A stretch of DNA of 64,000 nucleotides from Rhodopseudomonas infernalis. Lineage in GTDB: Bacteria; Pseudomonadota; Alphaproteobacteria; Rhizobiales; Xanthobacteraceae. The stretch is taken from positions 1 through 64,000 of the forward strand of contig NZ_JAJNAL010000012.1 in assembly GCF_022271405.1 (NCBI RefSeq), written 5' to 3'. The notes beneath the pieces were generated by a model. It saw nothing but the letters and a program-made list of their open reading frames with translations, made no database searches and was not told the origin of the DNA. Positions 28,313 through 36,981 of this stretch are shown here, piece after piece (position 1 is the first letter of the stretch; the number at the start of each line of letters is the position of its first letter). The translations under genes and the position numbers were made by a program.

Positions 28313-30069
28313 AGCACGTAGCTCCCTGGCGCATCCGGCAGCGAGGCGACATCGGCATCGGGCAGTCCCATACGGGGCGGCGGCACCATGGCGCCAGATC
28401 TCGTCGTTAGCCAGTGCACCCATTCCGTCCACCACGAGCCCTCGGCATGCGGCGCTTCCTCGAGCCAAACATCCGGTCCGACGTAAGGACCATCGGCCTG
28501 CTTCACCATGACCTGATACCCGTGCGCCTTAGGCGACGGCGGCGCCACGATGCCGGCATTGTGGCCGCCGCCGGTGAGGCAGAAAGTGATCTCGGCGTCT
28601 GCGAGCAGGTGGATCTTATACGTTGAGCGCCACGGCGCGACATGGTCGCGCGTGGTTCCGACCACGAACATCGGCGTATGGATGTCCGACAGCGCGATCG
28701 CCTTGCCGTCGACGATATATCGGCCCTCGGCGAGGTCGTTGTCGAGGAACAGTTTGCGCAGATACTCGGAATGCATCAGGTACGGCATCCGGGTGGCATC
28801 CGCATTCCACGCCATCAGATCGTTGGGTGTGGAGCGTTCGCCCATCAGATATTCCCGCACCATCCGCGACCACACCAGGTCGTTTGACCGCAGGATCTGG
28901 AACGCACCGGCCATTTGGGTGGTATCGAGCACGCCGCGCTTCCACATCACGTCTTCCAGGAACGCCACCTGGCTCTCGTTGATGAACAAGGTGAGCTCGC
29001 CGGCTTCGGTGAAATCCGTCTGCGCCGCGAACAGGGTGATCGACTTCAGCCGCTCATCGCCATCGCGCGACATCGCGGCCGCTGCGATCGACAGCAGCGT
29101 CCCGCCGAGGCAATAGCCGGTCGCGTGAACCCGCTGGCCCGGCACGATCGCGCCGACTGCGTCCAGCGCCGCCATCACTCCCTGTCGCCGATAATCCTCC
29201 AAAGAGACGTCGCGCTGTTTTGGCGTCGGATTGCGCCACGACACCATGAACACGGTGAAGCCGTGCTCGGTGAGATATTTGACCAGCGAGTTATGCGGCG
29301 ACAGATCGAGGATATAGTATTTCATGATCCAGGCCGGAACGATCAGGACCGGTTCCGGTCGGACCTCGCTGATCACCGGAGCGTACTGGATCAGCTCGAT
29401 CAGATCGTTGCTGTAAACCACCTTGCCCGGCGTCACCGCGACATCATGACCGACCTGGAAGTCCGGGTTCGGCTCGACCTCGTTCGACACCGTATGCAGT
29501 AGATCTTCCCACCAATTATGCACTCCGGCCGCGACATTGCGGCCACCCGTGGTCAATGTCCGCTTGATCACTTCCGGATTGGTGCCGGCGAAGTTCGATG
29601 GGGCGAACACGTCGAGCATCTGACGAGTGGAGAATTCGACGATCTTCTCATTCTGCCTCGATACGCCACGATTGCCGGTCGTGGCGCCGTGCCACCACTC
29701 CTCGGCCAGCAGGAAGCTCTGCGCCATCAAGTTGAATGGCGGCTGCTGCCATTCGGGCGCGTTGAAGCGGTGATCTTGCGGCTGAGGGGCAATCAGGGAC
29801 CACGGCGCCGCCGGAAACAGCGCTGCTTCCGTCACGCGCGACGCGCGTCCCAACGCATCATGCGCGAGCTCCAGCCGCCGTGCCGGCGACCAGAACAAGT
29901 GCGACAGCCAGTCGGCATAGGCCAGCGATAGCGCGGTCGGTGACAGCCCCCCTGTCAGCGGCGCCAGGGTCGCATGCAAAGCGCGATCGCTGTCACGCGC
30001 GTGGGATGGCCTAACCGACCGTAACGAAGGCCCTTCGATAGAGACCCCTTGGACCTGTTTCTGCAGCAT
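28303..30069 (-). CDS. phaC: Poly(3-hydroxyalkanoate) synthase
   Basis: Polymerises 3-hydroxyacyl-CoA into storage polyester. The alpha/beta hydrolase part carries the lipase-like box with cysteine, GYCLGG, and the catalytic Asp/His region (TTRDHVAPWRSTYK, then GGGHNAGIV). The N-terminal PhaC domain has FSTRQMLDVFAPSNFAGTNP. I start at the ATG at 30069 because GAGG lies just upstream, giving 588 aa; an ATG at 30165 would add 32 residues. No phaAB or phasin gene is adjacent. It is convergent with the kinase-like gene, sharing 10 bases. Confidence 0.93.
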   Translation of the reverse strand: MLQKQVQGVSIEGPSLRSVRPSHARDSDRALHATLAPLTGGLSPTALSLAYADWLSHLFWSPARRLELAHDALGRASRVTEAALFPAAPWSLIAPQPQDHRFNAPEWQQPPFNLMAQSFLLAEEWWHGATTGNRGVSRQNEKIVEFSTRQMLDVFAPSNFAGTNPEVIKRTLTTGGRNVAAGVHNWWEDLLHTVSNEVEPNPDFQVGHDVAVTPGKVVYSNDLIELIQYAPVISEVRPEPVLIVPAWIMKYYILDLSPHNSLVKYLTEHGFTVFMVSWRNPTPKQRDVSLEDYRRQGVMAALDAVGAIVPGQRVHATGYCLGGTLLSIAAAAMSRDGDERLKSITLFAAQTDFTEAGELTLFINESQVAFLEDVMWKRGVLDTTQMAGAFQILRSNDLVWSRMVREYLMGERSTPNDLMAWNADATRMPYLMHSEYLRKLFLDNDLAEGRYIVDGKAIALSDIHTPMFVVGTTRDHVAPWRSTYKIHLLADAEITFCLTGGGHNAGIVAPPSPKAHGYQVMVKQADGPYVGPDVWLEEAPHAEGSWWTEWVHWLTTRSGAMVPPPRMGLPDADVASLPDAPGSYVLQP

Positions 30070-30314
30070 CTTCGCCTCATGTCGTTGCACGTCGGGTCGA
30101 CGTGGAAGCAGTACCGGCGCTGGCGGCGTTTCGCCGTCGATAGATAGGATGACGGCAATCGTCATCTCAGTGTCATGGATCAGTGAAAATGCCGCCGGCG
30201 TTGCTGGATGGTTAAGCTGGTGGGCTTGAGTGAAGTGCACCGTCCGTGGACTCGGGCTGATCGTGCATCGGCCGCAATCAATGCGGAATTCTACGAGGCA
30301 ATCAGGCTCTCCGA

Positions 30315-31145
30315 TCAACGGGCCAGGAACGCGCATTGCTCCGTCTGTTCGAGCAGGTGCTGAGTGACGCCGCCGAGAATCCATTCCCGGAACCGTGAAT
30401 GACCGTAAGCACCCGCGACGACGGCGCCCGCGCCGACGTGGCCTGCGACCCGCTCGAGCTGCATTGCGACATGGCCGGTCTCTGCGGGTACTTCGGCAGA
30501 GGCGTGGATATGATGTCGCGACAGCCAGCCGACGACGTCATGCACACCGGCCAGGGCTTCGGCGCGGTTGCCGTCCTCCTCGACAATCTCGACGACGGTC
30601 ACGCGGCTCGCCTGACGCAGCAGCGGCAGCGCATCGACCACGACACGGCGGGCTTCGGGATTATCTTTCCAGGCCACCATCACGCTCGACAGATCGACTC
30701 GCGAGATGCCCGTGGGCACCACCAGCAACGGCCGCCCGACACGCATCACAAGGTCGGCAGGGTCGGTTGCCGTAAAGGGATCAGTGAGCCCCCCGGCGTC
30801 GGCCCCACCGGTGACCACTACGTCGGCGGCGCGCGCCTGCTGCACGATGTATTTCGTCGGTTGGGCGATCGAGGAGCGCCAATGCAGCTCTCGGGATCGG
30901 CCACGCATCGCGTCCCGGAACTCCATCTCCAACTCCGCAAGTCGGTGCCGGACAGCCTCCCGGCCTTTGTCGAGCTGCCGCTCGGCGACGTCACCCGACG
31001 TATAGTAAAGAGGCGGACTGAGATCGGACGCAGCCACCCCGATCAGCCGCGATTCGAACCGCTCGGCAAGCTCCGCCGCGACTCCCAGGGGGCCCGCATT
31101 CGGCTGATCGCACGACAGGGTGACCATCACGGTCGAATACGTCAT
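30315..31145 (-). CDS. Universal stress protein, tandem Usp domains
   Basis: A 276-aa protein made of two Usp-like halves. The C-terminal half ends with the ATP-binding type loop GAGAVVAGAYGHSRFREWILGG. Start at 31145 (MTYSTVMV) is supported by the ribosome site GGGGAGA. Paired Usp proteins of this size are often induced in low oxygen or stationary phase. It is divergent from a second Usp gene 177 bp away, suggesting a shared control region. Confidence 0.9.
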   Translation of the reverse strand: MTYSTVMVTLSCDQPNAGPLGVAAELAERFESRLIGVAASDLSPPLYYTSGDVAERQLDKGREAVRHRLAELEMEFRDAMRGRSRELHWRSSIAQPTKYIVQQARAADVVVTGGADAGGLTDPFTATDPADLVMRVGRPLLVVPTGISRVDLSSVMVAWKDNPEARRVVVDALPLLRQASRVTVVEIVEEDGNRAEALAGVHDVVGWLSRHHIHASAEVPAETGHVAMQLERVAGHVGAGAVVAGAYGHSRFREWILGGVTQHLLEQTEQCAFLAR

Positions 31146-31243
31146 CGGGATCTCCCCTGTGTATGGCGCCCCGACGTCAGGCCAGTTCGGGGCCCCTTGT
31201 TGCTGCAAGGAGCCATGTTTGTGCGACACAACGGCGCAGCACG

Positions 31244-31257
31244 ATGAGCTAGATCAA
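31244..31257. promoter_or_regulatory. Imperfect FixK/Fnr box between the two usp genes
   Basis: ATGAGCTAGATCAA, one base off TTGA-N6-TCAA. It lies 65 bp before the plus-strand usp gene and 98 bp before the minus-strand usp gene. Confidence 0.4.
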
Positions 31258-31322
31258 GGCATCTCGGCTGGAGCTGGATAAATTCTACGACACCGCACCA
31301 AGCGTGATCCGGAGCTTCTGCC

Positions 31323-32156
31323 ATGCTGAACGATGTCGTCGTGCACATTCCAGCGGATCGGCCGGCAGACGGGCTGGTCGACTGCGCCGTTTCGGTCGCT
31401 CAGGCGTTCGATGCCCATCTGGACGGCTTCGTCTGCACCTATCAGCCGATCAACCCGGCGATCGTCGTCGGCGCCTCGACCGCGTACTACGCCGCCGTCA
31501 ACCAGTACAACACCGACAACGACGAAGCCGCCGCGCGGCTCGACCAGTTCGAGATCGCGGCGCGCGCAGCGGCGATCACTCACGGCGCCCGCAGCGTCTG
31601 CGATACACCGGTGCTGGCCAACGAGTCGCTATCCGAAATTTCGCGGCTGTACGATCTCAGCATCGTGCCGCAGCCCGATCGCGCCAAGCCGGGGCACCAG
31701 GATCCGCTGCCGGAAAGCATCCTGTTCAATTCTGGCAAGCCGATGCTGATGGTGCCTCACATCCACAAGGGACCGCTCCATCTGAACCGCGTGCTGATCT
31801 GCTGGGACGGCGGCCGCCCCGCCGCGCGCGCCGTCCACGACGCGATGCCGTTCCTGCGCCGGGCCCAGACGATCGACGTATTGGCGGTGAATGAAGACGC
31901 CGAGGAGACCGGCCAGGCCACCACTGCCGCGCTGCTGGCTCATCTGCTGCGCCACGATCTGGCCGCCGCCGCCCACCACTTCACCGCGCCGCCCGGCAAC
32001 ATCCACAACACCATCCTGTCGATGGCCGCAGACAGCGGCGCTGACCTGCTGGTGATGGGCGGCTACGGCCATTCCCGATTGCGCGAATTCATTCTGGGCG
32101 GCGTCACTCGTGGCATCTTCAAGTCCCTGACGTTGCCGGCCCTGATCTCGCACTGA
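31323..32156 (+). CDS. Universal stress protein, tandem Usp domains
   Basis: A 277-aa two-domain Usp protein. Its second half carries the nucleotide loop GADLLVMGGYGHSRLREFILG, while the first half is more diverged. It resembles the divergent Usp gene in length and in ending, so the two may be old duplicates. A CBS-BON gene follows 66 bp later on the same strand and may be co-transcribed. Confidence 0.9.
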   Translation: MLNDVVVHIPADRPADGLVDCAVSVAQAFDAHLDGFVCTYQPINPAIVVGASTAYYAAVNQYNTDNDEAAARLDQFEIAARAAAITHGARSVCDTPVLANESLSEISRLYDLSIVPQPDRAKPGHQDPLPESILFNSGKPMLMVPHIHKGPLHLNRVLICWDGGRPAARAVHDAMPFLRRAQTIDVLAVNEDAEETGQATTAALLAHLLRHDLAAAAHHFTAPPGNIHNTILSMAADSGADLLVMGGYGHSRLREFILGGVTRGIFKSLTLPALISH

Positions 32157-32222
32157 AGACAGCTTTCCGCCTCGCGGACGGATCAAACGAAGGCGGCACC
32201 GATGTGCCGGAGGGGTAGCGAC

Positions 32223-32954
32223 ATGCGTGCAAGCCAGATCATGACATCACCAGTGGTGACGATCAGCCCGGAAGCCTCGATCGTCGAGGCGGCCAATGCC
32301 ATGCTCGATCATCATGTCAGCGGGCTGCCGGTCGTGGACGGCGACGATCGACTGGTCGGGATCATCTCGGAAGGCGACTTCATCCGCCGCGCCGAGCTCG
32401 GCACCCAGCACAAGCGCGGCCGCTGGCTGCGGATGCTGCTCGGCCCCAGCACCTGCGCGGACGATTTCGTGCACGAGCACGGCCGCAGGGTCGGTGAGGT
32501 CATGACCCATCACCCGCACACGATCACCGAGGACACATCGGTGGAGACGATCGTCCGGACAATGGAAAAGCACCACGTCAAACGGCTGCCCGTGATGCAG
32601 GGCGATCGGCTTGTCGGCATCGTGACCCGCAAGAACCTGCTGCGCGCGGTCGCTCAGCTCGCCCGGGAAATCCCGGACTCGACCGCGGCCGATGATAAGA
32701 TCAGAGATAGGATCATTGCGGAGATCGAACGCAACGATTGGCGTCCGTTCGGGCTGAGTGTCGTGGTGCGCGACGGCGTGGTGCATCTCAACGGCGTGAT
32801 CACCGAGGAAAGCTCGCGCCAGGCGGTCATCGTTGTCGCCGAGAATATCTGCGGCGTCAAAGAGGTGCACGATCACCTGTGCTGGGTCGACACCATGTCG
32901 GGGTTCTACCTCAACTCGCCCGAGGATGACCGTTCGGCCACGAAGACGACCTGA
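32223..32954 (+). CDS. CBS-domain pair with C-terminal BON domain
   Basis: A 243-aa protein with two CBS motifs (MRASQIMTSPVVTISPEAS and VGEVMTHHPHTITEDTS) followed by a BON domain (about 160-230, LSVVVRDGVVHLNGVI). CBS pairs sense adenylates; BON domains are usually membrane- or lipid-associated, but no signal peptide is present here. It is preceded by the ribosome site GGAGGGG. A hairpin terminator follows it. Confidence 0.9.
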   Translation: MRASQIMTSPVVTISPEASIVEAANAMLDHHVSGLPVVDGDDRLVGIISEGDFIRRAELGTQHKRGRWLRMLLGPSTCADDFVHEHGRRVGEVMTHHPHTITEDTSVETIVRTMEKHHVKRLPVMQGDRLVGIVTRKNLLRAVAQLAREIPDSTAADDKIRDRIIAEIERNDWRPFGLSVVVRDGVVHLNGVITEESSRQAVIVVAENICGVKEVHDHLCWVDTMSGFYLNSPEDDRSATKTT

Positions 32955-33003
32955 GCCCCGCGCGCCGCCGGCGCGCCGGACTTGACACCAAAAAACGATG
33001 CGG

Positions 33004-33036
33004 CAAACCGATGGCGTTGCGCATCGGTTTTTTGTT
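33004..33036 (+). terminator. Terminator after the CBS-BON gene
   Basis: An AAACCGAT / ATCGGTTT stem with a 10-base loop, running into TTTTTTG. It separates the usp/CBS unit from fixL. Confidence 0.75.
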
Positions 33037-33108
33037 GCCCCACCGCGTCCGTTGCGGATTGGAACACCTATATGATAAGACCAATTCCATGACTTCTGAA
33101 GGTAACGC

Positions 33109-34635
33109 GTGACCGATCCAGCCCATCAATCGGAGGCCCTTGCGCGCGACCGGCGGCTGCAGCAGGGCATCGATCAATACGGCGTGGGGAGTTGGGAGCT
33201 CAATCTCGCCACCTGGGAACTGTCCTGGTCGGTTACGGCCCGGCGTTTGTTCGGTTTCGCACCGGATGCCCCGGTTAACTTCGAGACGTTTCTGTCGTTG
33301 ATCGATCCGGAGGATCGTGATCGCGTCGCGCAGGCGATGCGGCGCGCAAGCGATCACGGTGACAACCTCGATATCATGTACCGGGTAGCTGACCGGCAGC
33401 CAAGCCACTGGCTGCGCTCGCGCGGCGGCTTGGTGAAGGAGCCCGGCAGCGCCGGCTATCTCTGCGGCATCGTGCTCGACATCGATCAGCAGAAGGTGCT
33501 CGAACAGGAACTGCGGCTGCAGCAGAATCAGTTGCGGTCGATCCTCGACACCGTACCGGACGCGATGATCCTGATCGACGGCCGCGGCATCATGCGGTTT
33601 TTCTCGAGCGCAGCAGAGCGGATGTTCGGGCTCACCGAGAAAGAAGCGATCGGCCAGAACATCAGCATCCTGATGCCCCGCCCGGATGCGACCCGCCACG
33701 ACAACTACATCACCCGCTACAACTCCACCGGCGAGCGCCACATCATCGGCATCGGCCGCATCGTGACCGGCCAGCGCAAGGACGGTACGACGTTTCCGAT
33801 CCATCTTTCGATCGGCGAAATGGAATCCGGCGGCGAGCGTTACTTCACCGGCTTCATCCGGGATCTCACCGAGTATCAGCAGACCCAGGCGCGGCTGCAC
33901 GAGTTGCAGGCCGAGCTGGTCCACGTCTCGCGGCTGACCGCGATGGGCGAAATGGCCTCGGCGCTCGCGCACGAGCTCAATCAGCCGCTGTCGGCGATCA
34001 GCAACTACATGAAAGGGTCGCGCCGCCTGCTCGCCGGCAGCCGCGATCCCAATACGCCGAAGATCGAAAACGCGATGGAGCGAGCCGCCGAGCAAGCCCT
34101 TCGTGCGGGCCAGATCATCCGCCGGCTGCGCGACTTCGTCGCCCGCGGCGAGTCGGAAAAACGCGTCGAGAGCCTCGCCAAACTGGTCGAGGAAGCCGGT
34201 GCGCTCGGACTCACCGGCGCCCGCGAGCAGGGCGTCGTGTTGCGATTTCAGATGGACCCATCGAACGACTCAGTACTTGTCGATCGCGTGCAGATCCAAC
34301 AGGTGATGGTCAATCTGTTCCGCAATGCGCTCGAGGCCATGTCGAACGCGCCGCGTAAGGAACTGTCGGTCTCTAACGCACGGGTCGCCGACGACATGAT
34401 CGAAGTGACGGTCTCGGACACCGGCAGCGGCATCCCGGCCGATATCAGCGCAAAGCTGTTTCAAACCTTTTTCACCACCAAGGACACCGGAATGGGCGTT
34501 GGACTGTCGATCAGTCGCTCGATCATCGAAGCCCATGGCGGGCGGATGTGGGCGGAGACCAACAGCGCGGGCGGCGCGACTTTTCGATTCACGCTGCCGA
34601 TCGCGCCCGGCGAGGACCTTAACTATGGCGCCTAA
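33109..34635 (+). CDS. fixL: FixL oxygen-sensing heme histidine kinase
   Basis: Heme-PAS sensor that phosphorylates FixJ when oxygen is low. The 508-aa product has an N-terminal PAS (about 20-125) and the heme PAS (about 140-255), with the heme ligand His197 in RHDNYITRY and Arg217 in GIGRIVTG, the arginine that senses bound oxygen. The kinase core has His288 in SALAHELNQPLSAISNY, an N-box NLFRNALEAM and the G2 stretch KDTGMGVGLSISRS. It has no membrane segment, like Bradyrhizobium FixL. It starts at a GTG and overlaps fixJ by 11 bases. Confidence 0.96.
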   Translation: MTDPAHQSEALARDRRLQQGIDQYGVGSWELNLATWELSWSVTARRLFGFAPDAPVNFETFLSLIDPEDRDRVAQAMRRASDHGDNLDIMYRVADRQPSHWLRSRGGLVKEPGSAGYLCGIVLDIDQQKVLEQELRLQQNQLRSILDTVPDAMILIDGRGIMRFFSSAAERMFGLTEKEAIGQNISILMPRPDATRHDNYITRYNSTGERHIIGIGRIVTGQRKDGTTFPIHLSIGEMESGGERYFTGFIRDLTEYQQTQARLHELQAELVHVSRLTAMGEMASALAHELNQPLSAISNYMKGSRRLLAGSRDPNTPKIENAMERAAEQALRAGQIIRRLRDFVARGESEKRVESLAKLVEEAGALGLTGAREQGVVLRFQMDPSNDSVLVDRVQIQQVMVNLFRNALEAMSNAPRKELSVSNARVADDMIEVTVSDTGSGIPADISAKLFQTFFTTKDTGMGVGLSISRSIIEAHGGRMWAETNSAGGATFRFTLPIAPGEDLNYGA

Positions 34636-35242
34636 AGGCATTGTCTATGTGATCGACGATGATCAGGCGATGCGGGAGTCGATCGATTTCCTGCTTTCGG
34701 CCGCCGATTACGATGTCCGCTTGTACGAGTCCGCAGCGTCCTTTCTCGACGCGCTGAACGAGATCACGTTCGGCTGCGTGCTGTCCGACGTGCGGATGCC
34801 GGGCATCGACGGGCTCGATCTGCTGAAACGGCTGAAGGCTGGGCGCAGCCGGCTGCCGGTGGTGATCATGACCGGCCATGGCGATGTGCCGCTGGCGGTC
34901 GAAGCGATGAAGCTCGGAGCGATCGACTTCATCGAAAAGCCGTTCGACGACGACAGGTTGATCGGCCTGATCGAAACCGCGTTGAAGCAGGCCGTCGACG
35001 AGGCCCGCACCGAGGCGGTGTCGCAGGACATCGTCGCGCGCATCCAGTCGCTCAGCCCGCGCGAACGCCAGGTGATGGACGGGCTGATTGCCGGCATGTC
35101 GAACAAAGTGATCGCGCGCGAGTTCGATATCAGCCCGCGCACCATCGAGGTCTATCGCGCCAACGTGATGACCAAGATGCAGGCCTCGAGCCTGTCGGAA
35201 CTGGTTCGCATGGCGATGCGCGGCGGCGTCATCAAGGATTGA
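34625..35242 (+). CDS. fixJ: FixJ response regulator
   Basis: LuxR-type response regulator of 205 aa, phosphorylated by FixL and activating fixK and other targets. The receiver domain (1-120) has Asp55 in CVLSDVRMPGIDG and Lys in FIEKPFDD. The C-terminal helix-turn-helix (about 145-200) reads LSPRERQVMDGLIAG and SPRTIEVYRANVMTK. Its ATG lies inside the end of fixL, so the two are coupled. Confidence 0.95.
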   Translation: MAPKGIVYVIDDDQAMRESIDFLLSAADYDVRLYESAASFLDALNEITFGCVLSDVRMPGIDGLDLLKRLKAGRSRLPVVIMTGHGDVPLAVEAMKLGAIDFIEKPFDDDRLIGLIETALKQAVDEARTEAVSQDIVARIQSLSPRERQVMDGLIAGMSNKVIAREFDISPRTIEVYRANVMTKMQASSLSELVRMAMRGGVIKD

Positions 35243-35252
35243 GGCAAATCAA
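35239..35252. promoter_or_regulatory. FixK/Fnr box in front of rrr
   Basis: TTGAGGCAAATCAA, a perfect TTGA-N6-TCAA palindrome overlapping the fixJ stop codon. It is 71 bp before the single-domain receiver gene, so that gene is likely FixK-activated rather than simply read through from fixJ. Confidence 0.85.
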
Positions 35253-35323
35253 TCTGCCCTTGGTGATCGCAGCTATCATGCACACATGAAGGAACTGCAG
35301 CCGGGCCGGGTGCGTAGGAGCAA

Positions 35324-35734
35324 ATGATGAGCTGCGCGCCCGCAAAAATTGTTGTTTGCGTCGTTGACGACGATCAGGGCGTGCTCGGATCGCTGCGGTT
35401 CCTGCTGGAAACCGACGGCTTCGAGGTTCGTACTTTTCGCAGTGGCCCCGCCCTGCTCGATTCTTTGGACGACGGGCGCGCTGATTGCATCGTGATCGAC
35501 TACAAGATGCCGGGCATGAACGGCGTCGATCTCGCGCAACGGTTGCAGGACCTGAAGATCAAAAGCCCGGTGCTGATGATAACCGGCTACCCGGATGAGA
35601 GCATCTCCATCCGCGCTGCCGCCGTCGGTGTCCAGTGCGTGGTGCTGAAGCCGCATCTGGAAGAAAGCCTCGCGCTTCACATCCGTGGCGCGCTCCAGAA
35701 TGCCGAACCGTCGATTTGCACTCAAATCGCCTGA
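35324..35734 (+). CDS. rrr: Stand-alone receiver domain protein (Rrr-like)
   Basis: A 136-aa single receiver domain with no output domain. It keeps the phospho-acceptor Asp59 (CIVIDYKMPGMNG) and a C-terminal Lys in VVLKPHLEES. A receiver alone between fixJ and fixK may act as a phosphate sink for FixL or compete with FixJ. It starts after TAGGAG. The FixK box upstream would make it a feedback element of the cascade. Confidence 0.85.
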   Translation: MMSCAPAKIVVCVVDDDQGVLGSLRFLLETDGFEVRTFRSGPALLDSLDDGRADCIVIDYKMPGMNGVDLAQRLQDLKIKSPVLMITGYPDESISIRAAAVGVQCVVLKPHLEESLALHIRGALQNAEPSICTQIA

Positions 35735-35810
35735 TTCCCCAAACCTCTGAATTCATTGAATTATGCCTGGACGCACCGGAGGCCGAGCGACGGCGAGCTC
35801 CGTAAAACCC

Positions 35811-35830
35811 CTTAGGGAACCCACCCTAAG
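35811..35830. promoter_or_regulatory. Inverted repeat upstream of fixK, candidate FixJ site
   Basis: CTTAGGG and CCCTAAG, a perfect 7-bp inverted repeat with a 6-base spacer, about 80 bp before the fixK ATG. FixK genes in this group are activated by phosphorylated FixJ. The position fits but the sequence is not a textbook FixJ site, so this is a candidate. Confidence 0.5.
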
Positions 35831-35910
35831 ATAAGGGGCGAAATATTCGGCCTCGGAGTTCTTCACTAAAACACCGCCATCCGATCCCGATACCCGCAGG
35901 AGATGGCAAG

Positions 35911-36600
35911 ATGCTGAACCAGTCGCTCAGGGCCCCGACCGTCGCCAAGGCTCCGGTTGACCCTTCTCGCACCCCGGCTGATCAGTTCTTTGCAACCACC
36001 GGTCATGCCGGACTGATCGCCTCTGAATTCACCTACAAGAAGGAAGAGGAGATCTACGGCGAGGACGAGCCGTCCGAGTACGTCTACCAGGTCGTGTCCG
36101 GCGCCGTCCGCAGCTACAAGCTGCTCTCCGATGGCCGCCGCCAGATCGGCGCCTTCTATCTCCCCGGTGACGTGTTCGGGCTGGAGTCGGGACCGACCCA
36201 TCGCCTCACCGCCGAAGCCATCGTCGACACCACCGTTCGCCTGCTGAAGCGCCGCAGCCTGGAACAGGCCGCCGGGACCGACGTCCACGTCGCCCGCAGC
36301 CTGTGGTCGATGACCGCCGGCGAACTGCGCCACGCCGAAGATCACATGCTGCTGCTCGGCCGCAAGAACGCGATGGAGCGGGTCGCCAACTTCCTGCTCG
36401 AAATGGATCGCCGCCTCGCGGTCGCCGGCATGATGGCGCTGCCGATGTGCCGCCGCGACATCGGCGACTATCTCGGCCTGACCCTCGAGACCGTGTCGCG
36501 CGCGCTGTCGCAGCTGCAGAGCCAGGGCATCCTCGGCTTCTCCGGCGCCCGTCAGATCGAGCTGCGCAACCGCCAGCAGCTCCGCAATCTCGACGCATAA
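35911..36600 (+). CDS. fixK: FixK, Crp/Fnr regulator of microaerobic genes
   Basis: A 229-aa Crp/Fnr regulator without the N-terminal iron-sulfur cysteines, so it does not sense oxygen directly but is made under FixLJ control. The helix-turn-helix is CRRDIGDYLGLTLETVSRAL. Cys180 just before it matches the redox-sensitive Cys183 of Bradyrhizobium FixK2. It should bind TTGA-N6-TCAA sites; five perfect ones lie in this window. A terminator follows. Confidence 0.95.
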   Translation: MLNQSLRAPTVAKAPVDPSRTPADQFFATTGHAGLIASEFTYKKEEEIYGEDEPSEYVYQVVSGAVRSYKLLSDGRRQIGAFYLPGDVFGLESGPTHRLTAEAIVDTTVRLLKRRSLEQAAGTDVHVARSLWSMTAGELRHAEDHMLLLGRKNAMERVANFLLEMDRRLAVAGMMALPMCRRDIGDYLGLTLETVSRALSQLQSQGILGFSGARQIELRNRQQLRNLDA

Positions 36601-36625
36601 CGCCCCTCCTCGATCGGATTGGATC

Positions 36626-36664
36626 AAGAGTGCCGGCCCTCACGGGTCGGCACTCTTCGTTTTG
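36626..36664 (+). terminator. Terminator after fixK
   Basis: A long stem, AAGAGTGCCGGCCC with CGGGTCGGCACTCTT (one mismatch), followed by CGTTTT. It lies 25 bp after the fixK stop. Confidence 0.75.
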
Positions 36665-36697
36665 GGTAGTTGGACGCGTGAGATGAGCTTGTAGCTC

Positions 36698-36783
36698 GTA
36701 GGGTGGGCGGAGCGGAGCGAAGCCCACGCGCCGCGCGGACGAGCCCGCGTGGGCACGGCGCTACGCGCCTTTGCCCACCCTAA
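36698..36783. repeat. Palindromic repeat of the GTAGGGTGGG family
   Basis: An element that begins GTAGGGTGGGC and ends with the complement GCCCACCCTAA, with internal CCCACGCG/CGCGTGGG arms. It is one dispersed copy of the element present four times at 38658-39194. It lies between fixK and the metY-type gene. Confidence 0.8.
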
Positions 36784-36981
36784 GAAGTCGAAAAATTTTT
36801 CTCTCAATAATCCATTTCGTCGGAGAAAGAACGCATCGCAGCGTGCATTTGTTCAGTTCGGAGATTTTTATTTCTTCGGCTTGATTGACTTGGCCACCCC
36901 TGCCCGACCTGATGGGCGTCCCGGCGAACCTCTGTGCAGAGACGCTGCAGCGCTTCGCCATCACCGTCGCAGGATTTTGTC

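Noticed and set aside
33060-33108. GGAAC upstream of fixL as an EcfG promoter
   Set aside because: No CGTT or near match at 16-17 bases; the following sequence is CAAT.
36785-36981. SAM riboswitch upstream of metY
   Set aside because: I looked for the SAM-II core (GUGGUGAUUUG ... GCUAAA) and other SAM patterns and found none; a covariance-model search would settle it.
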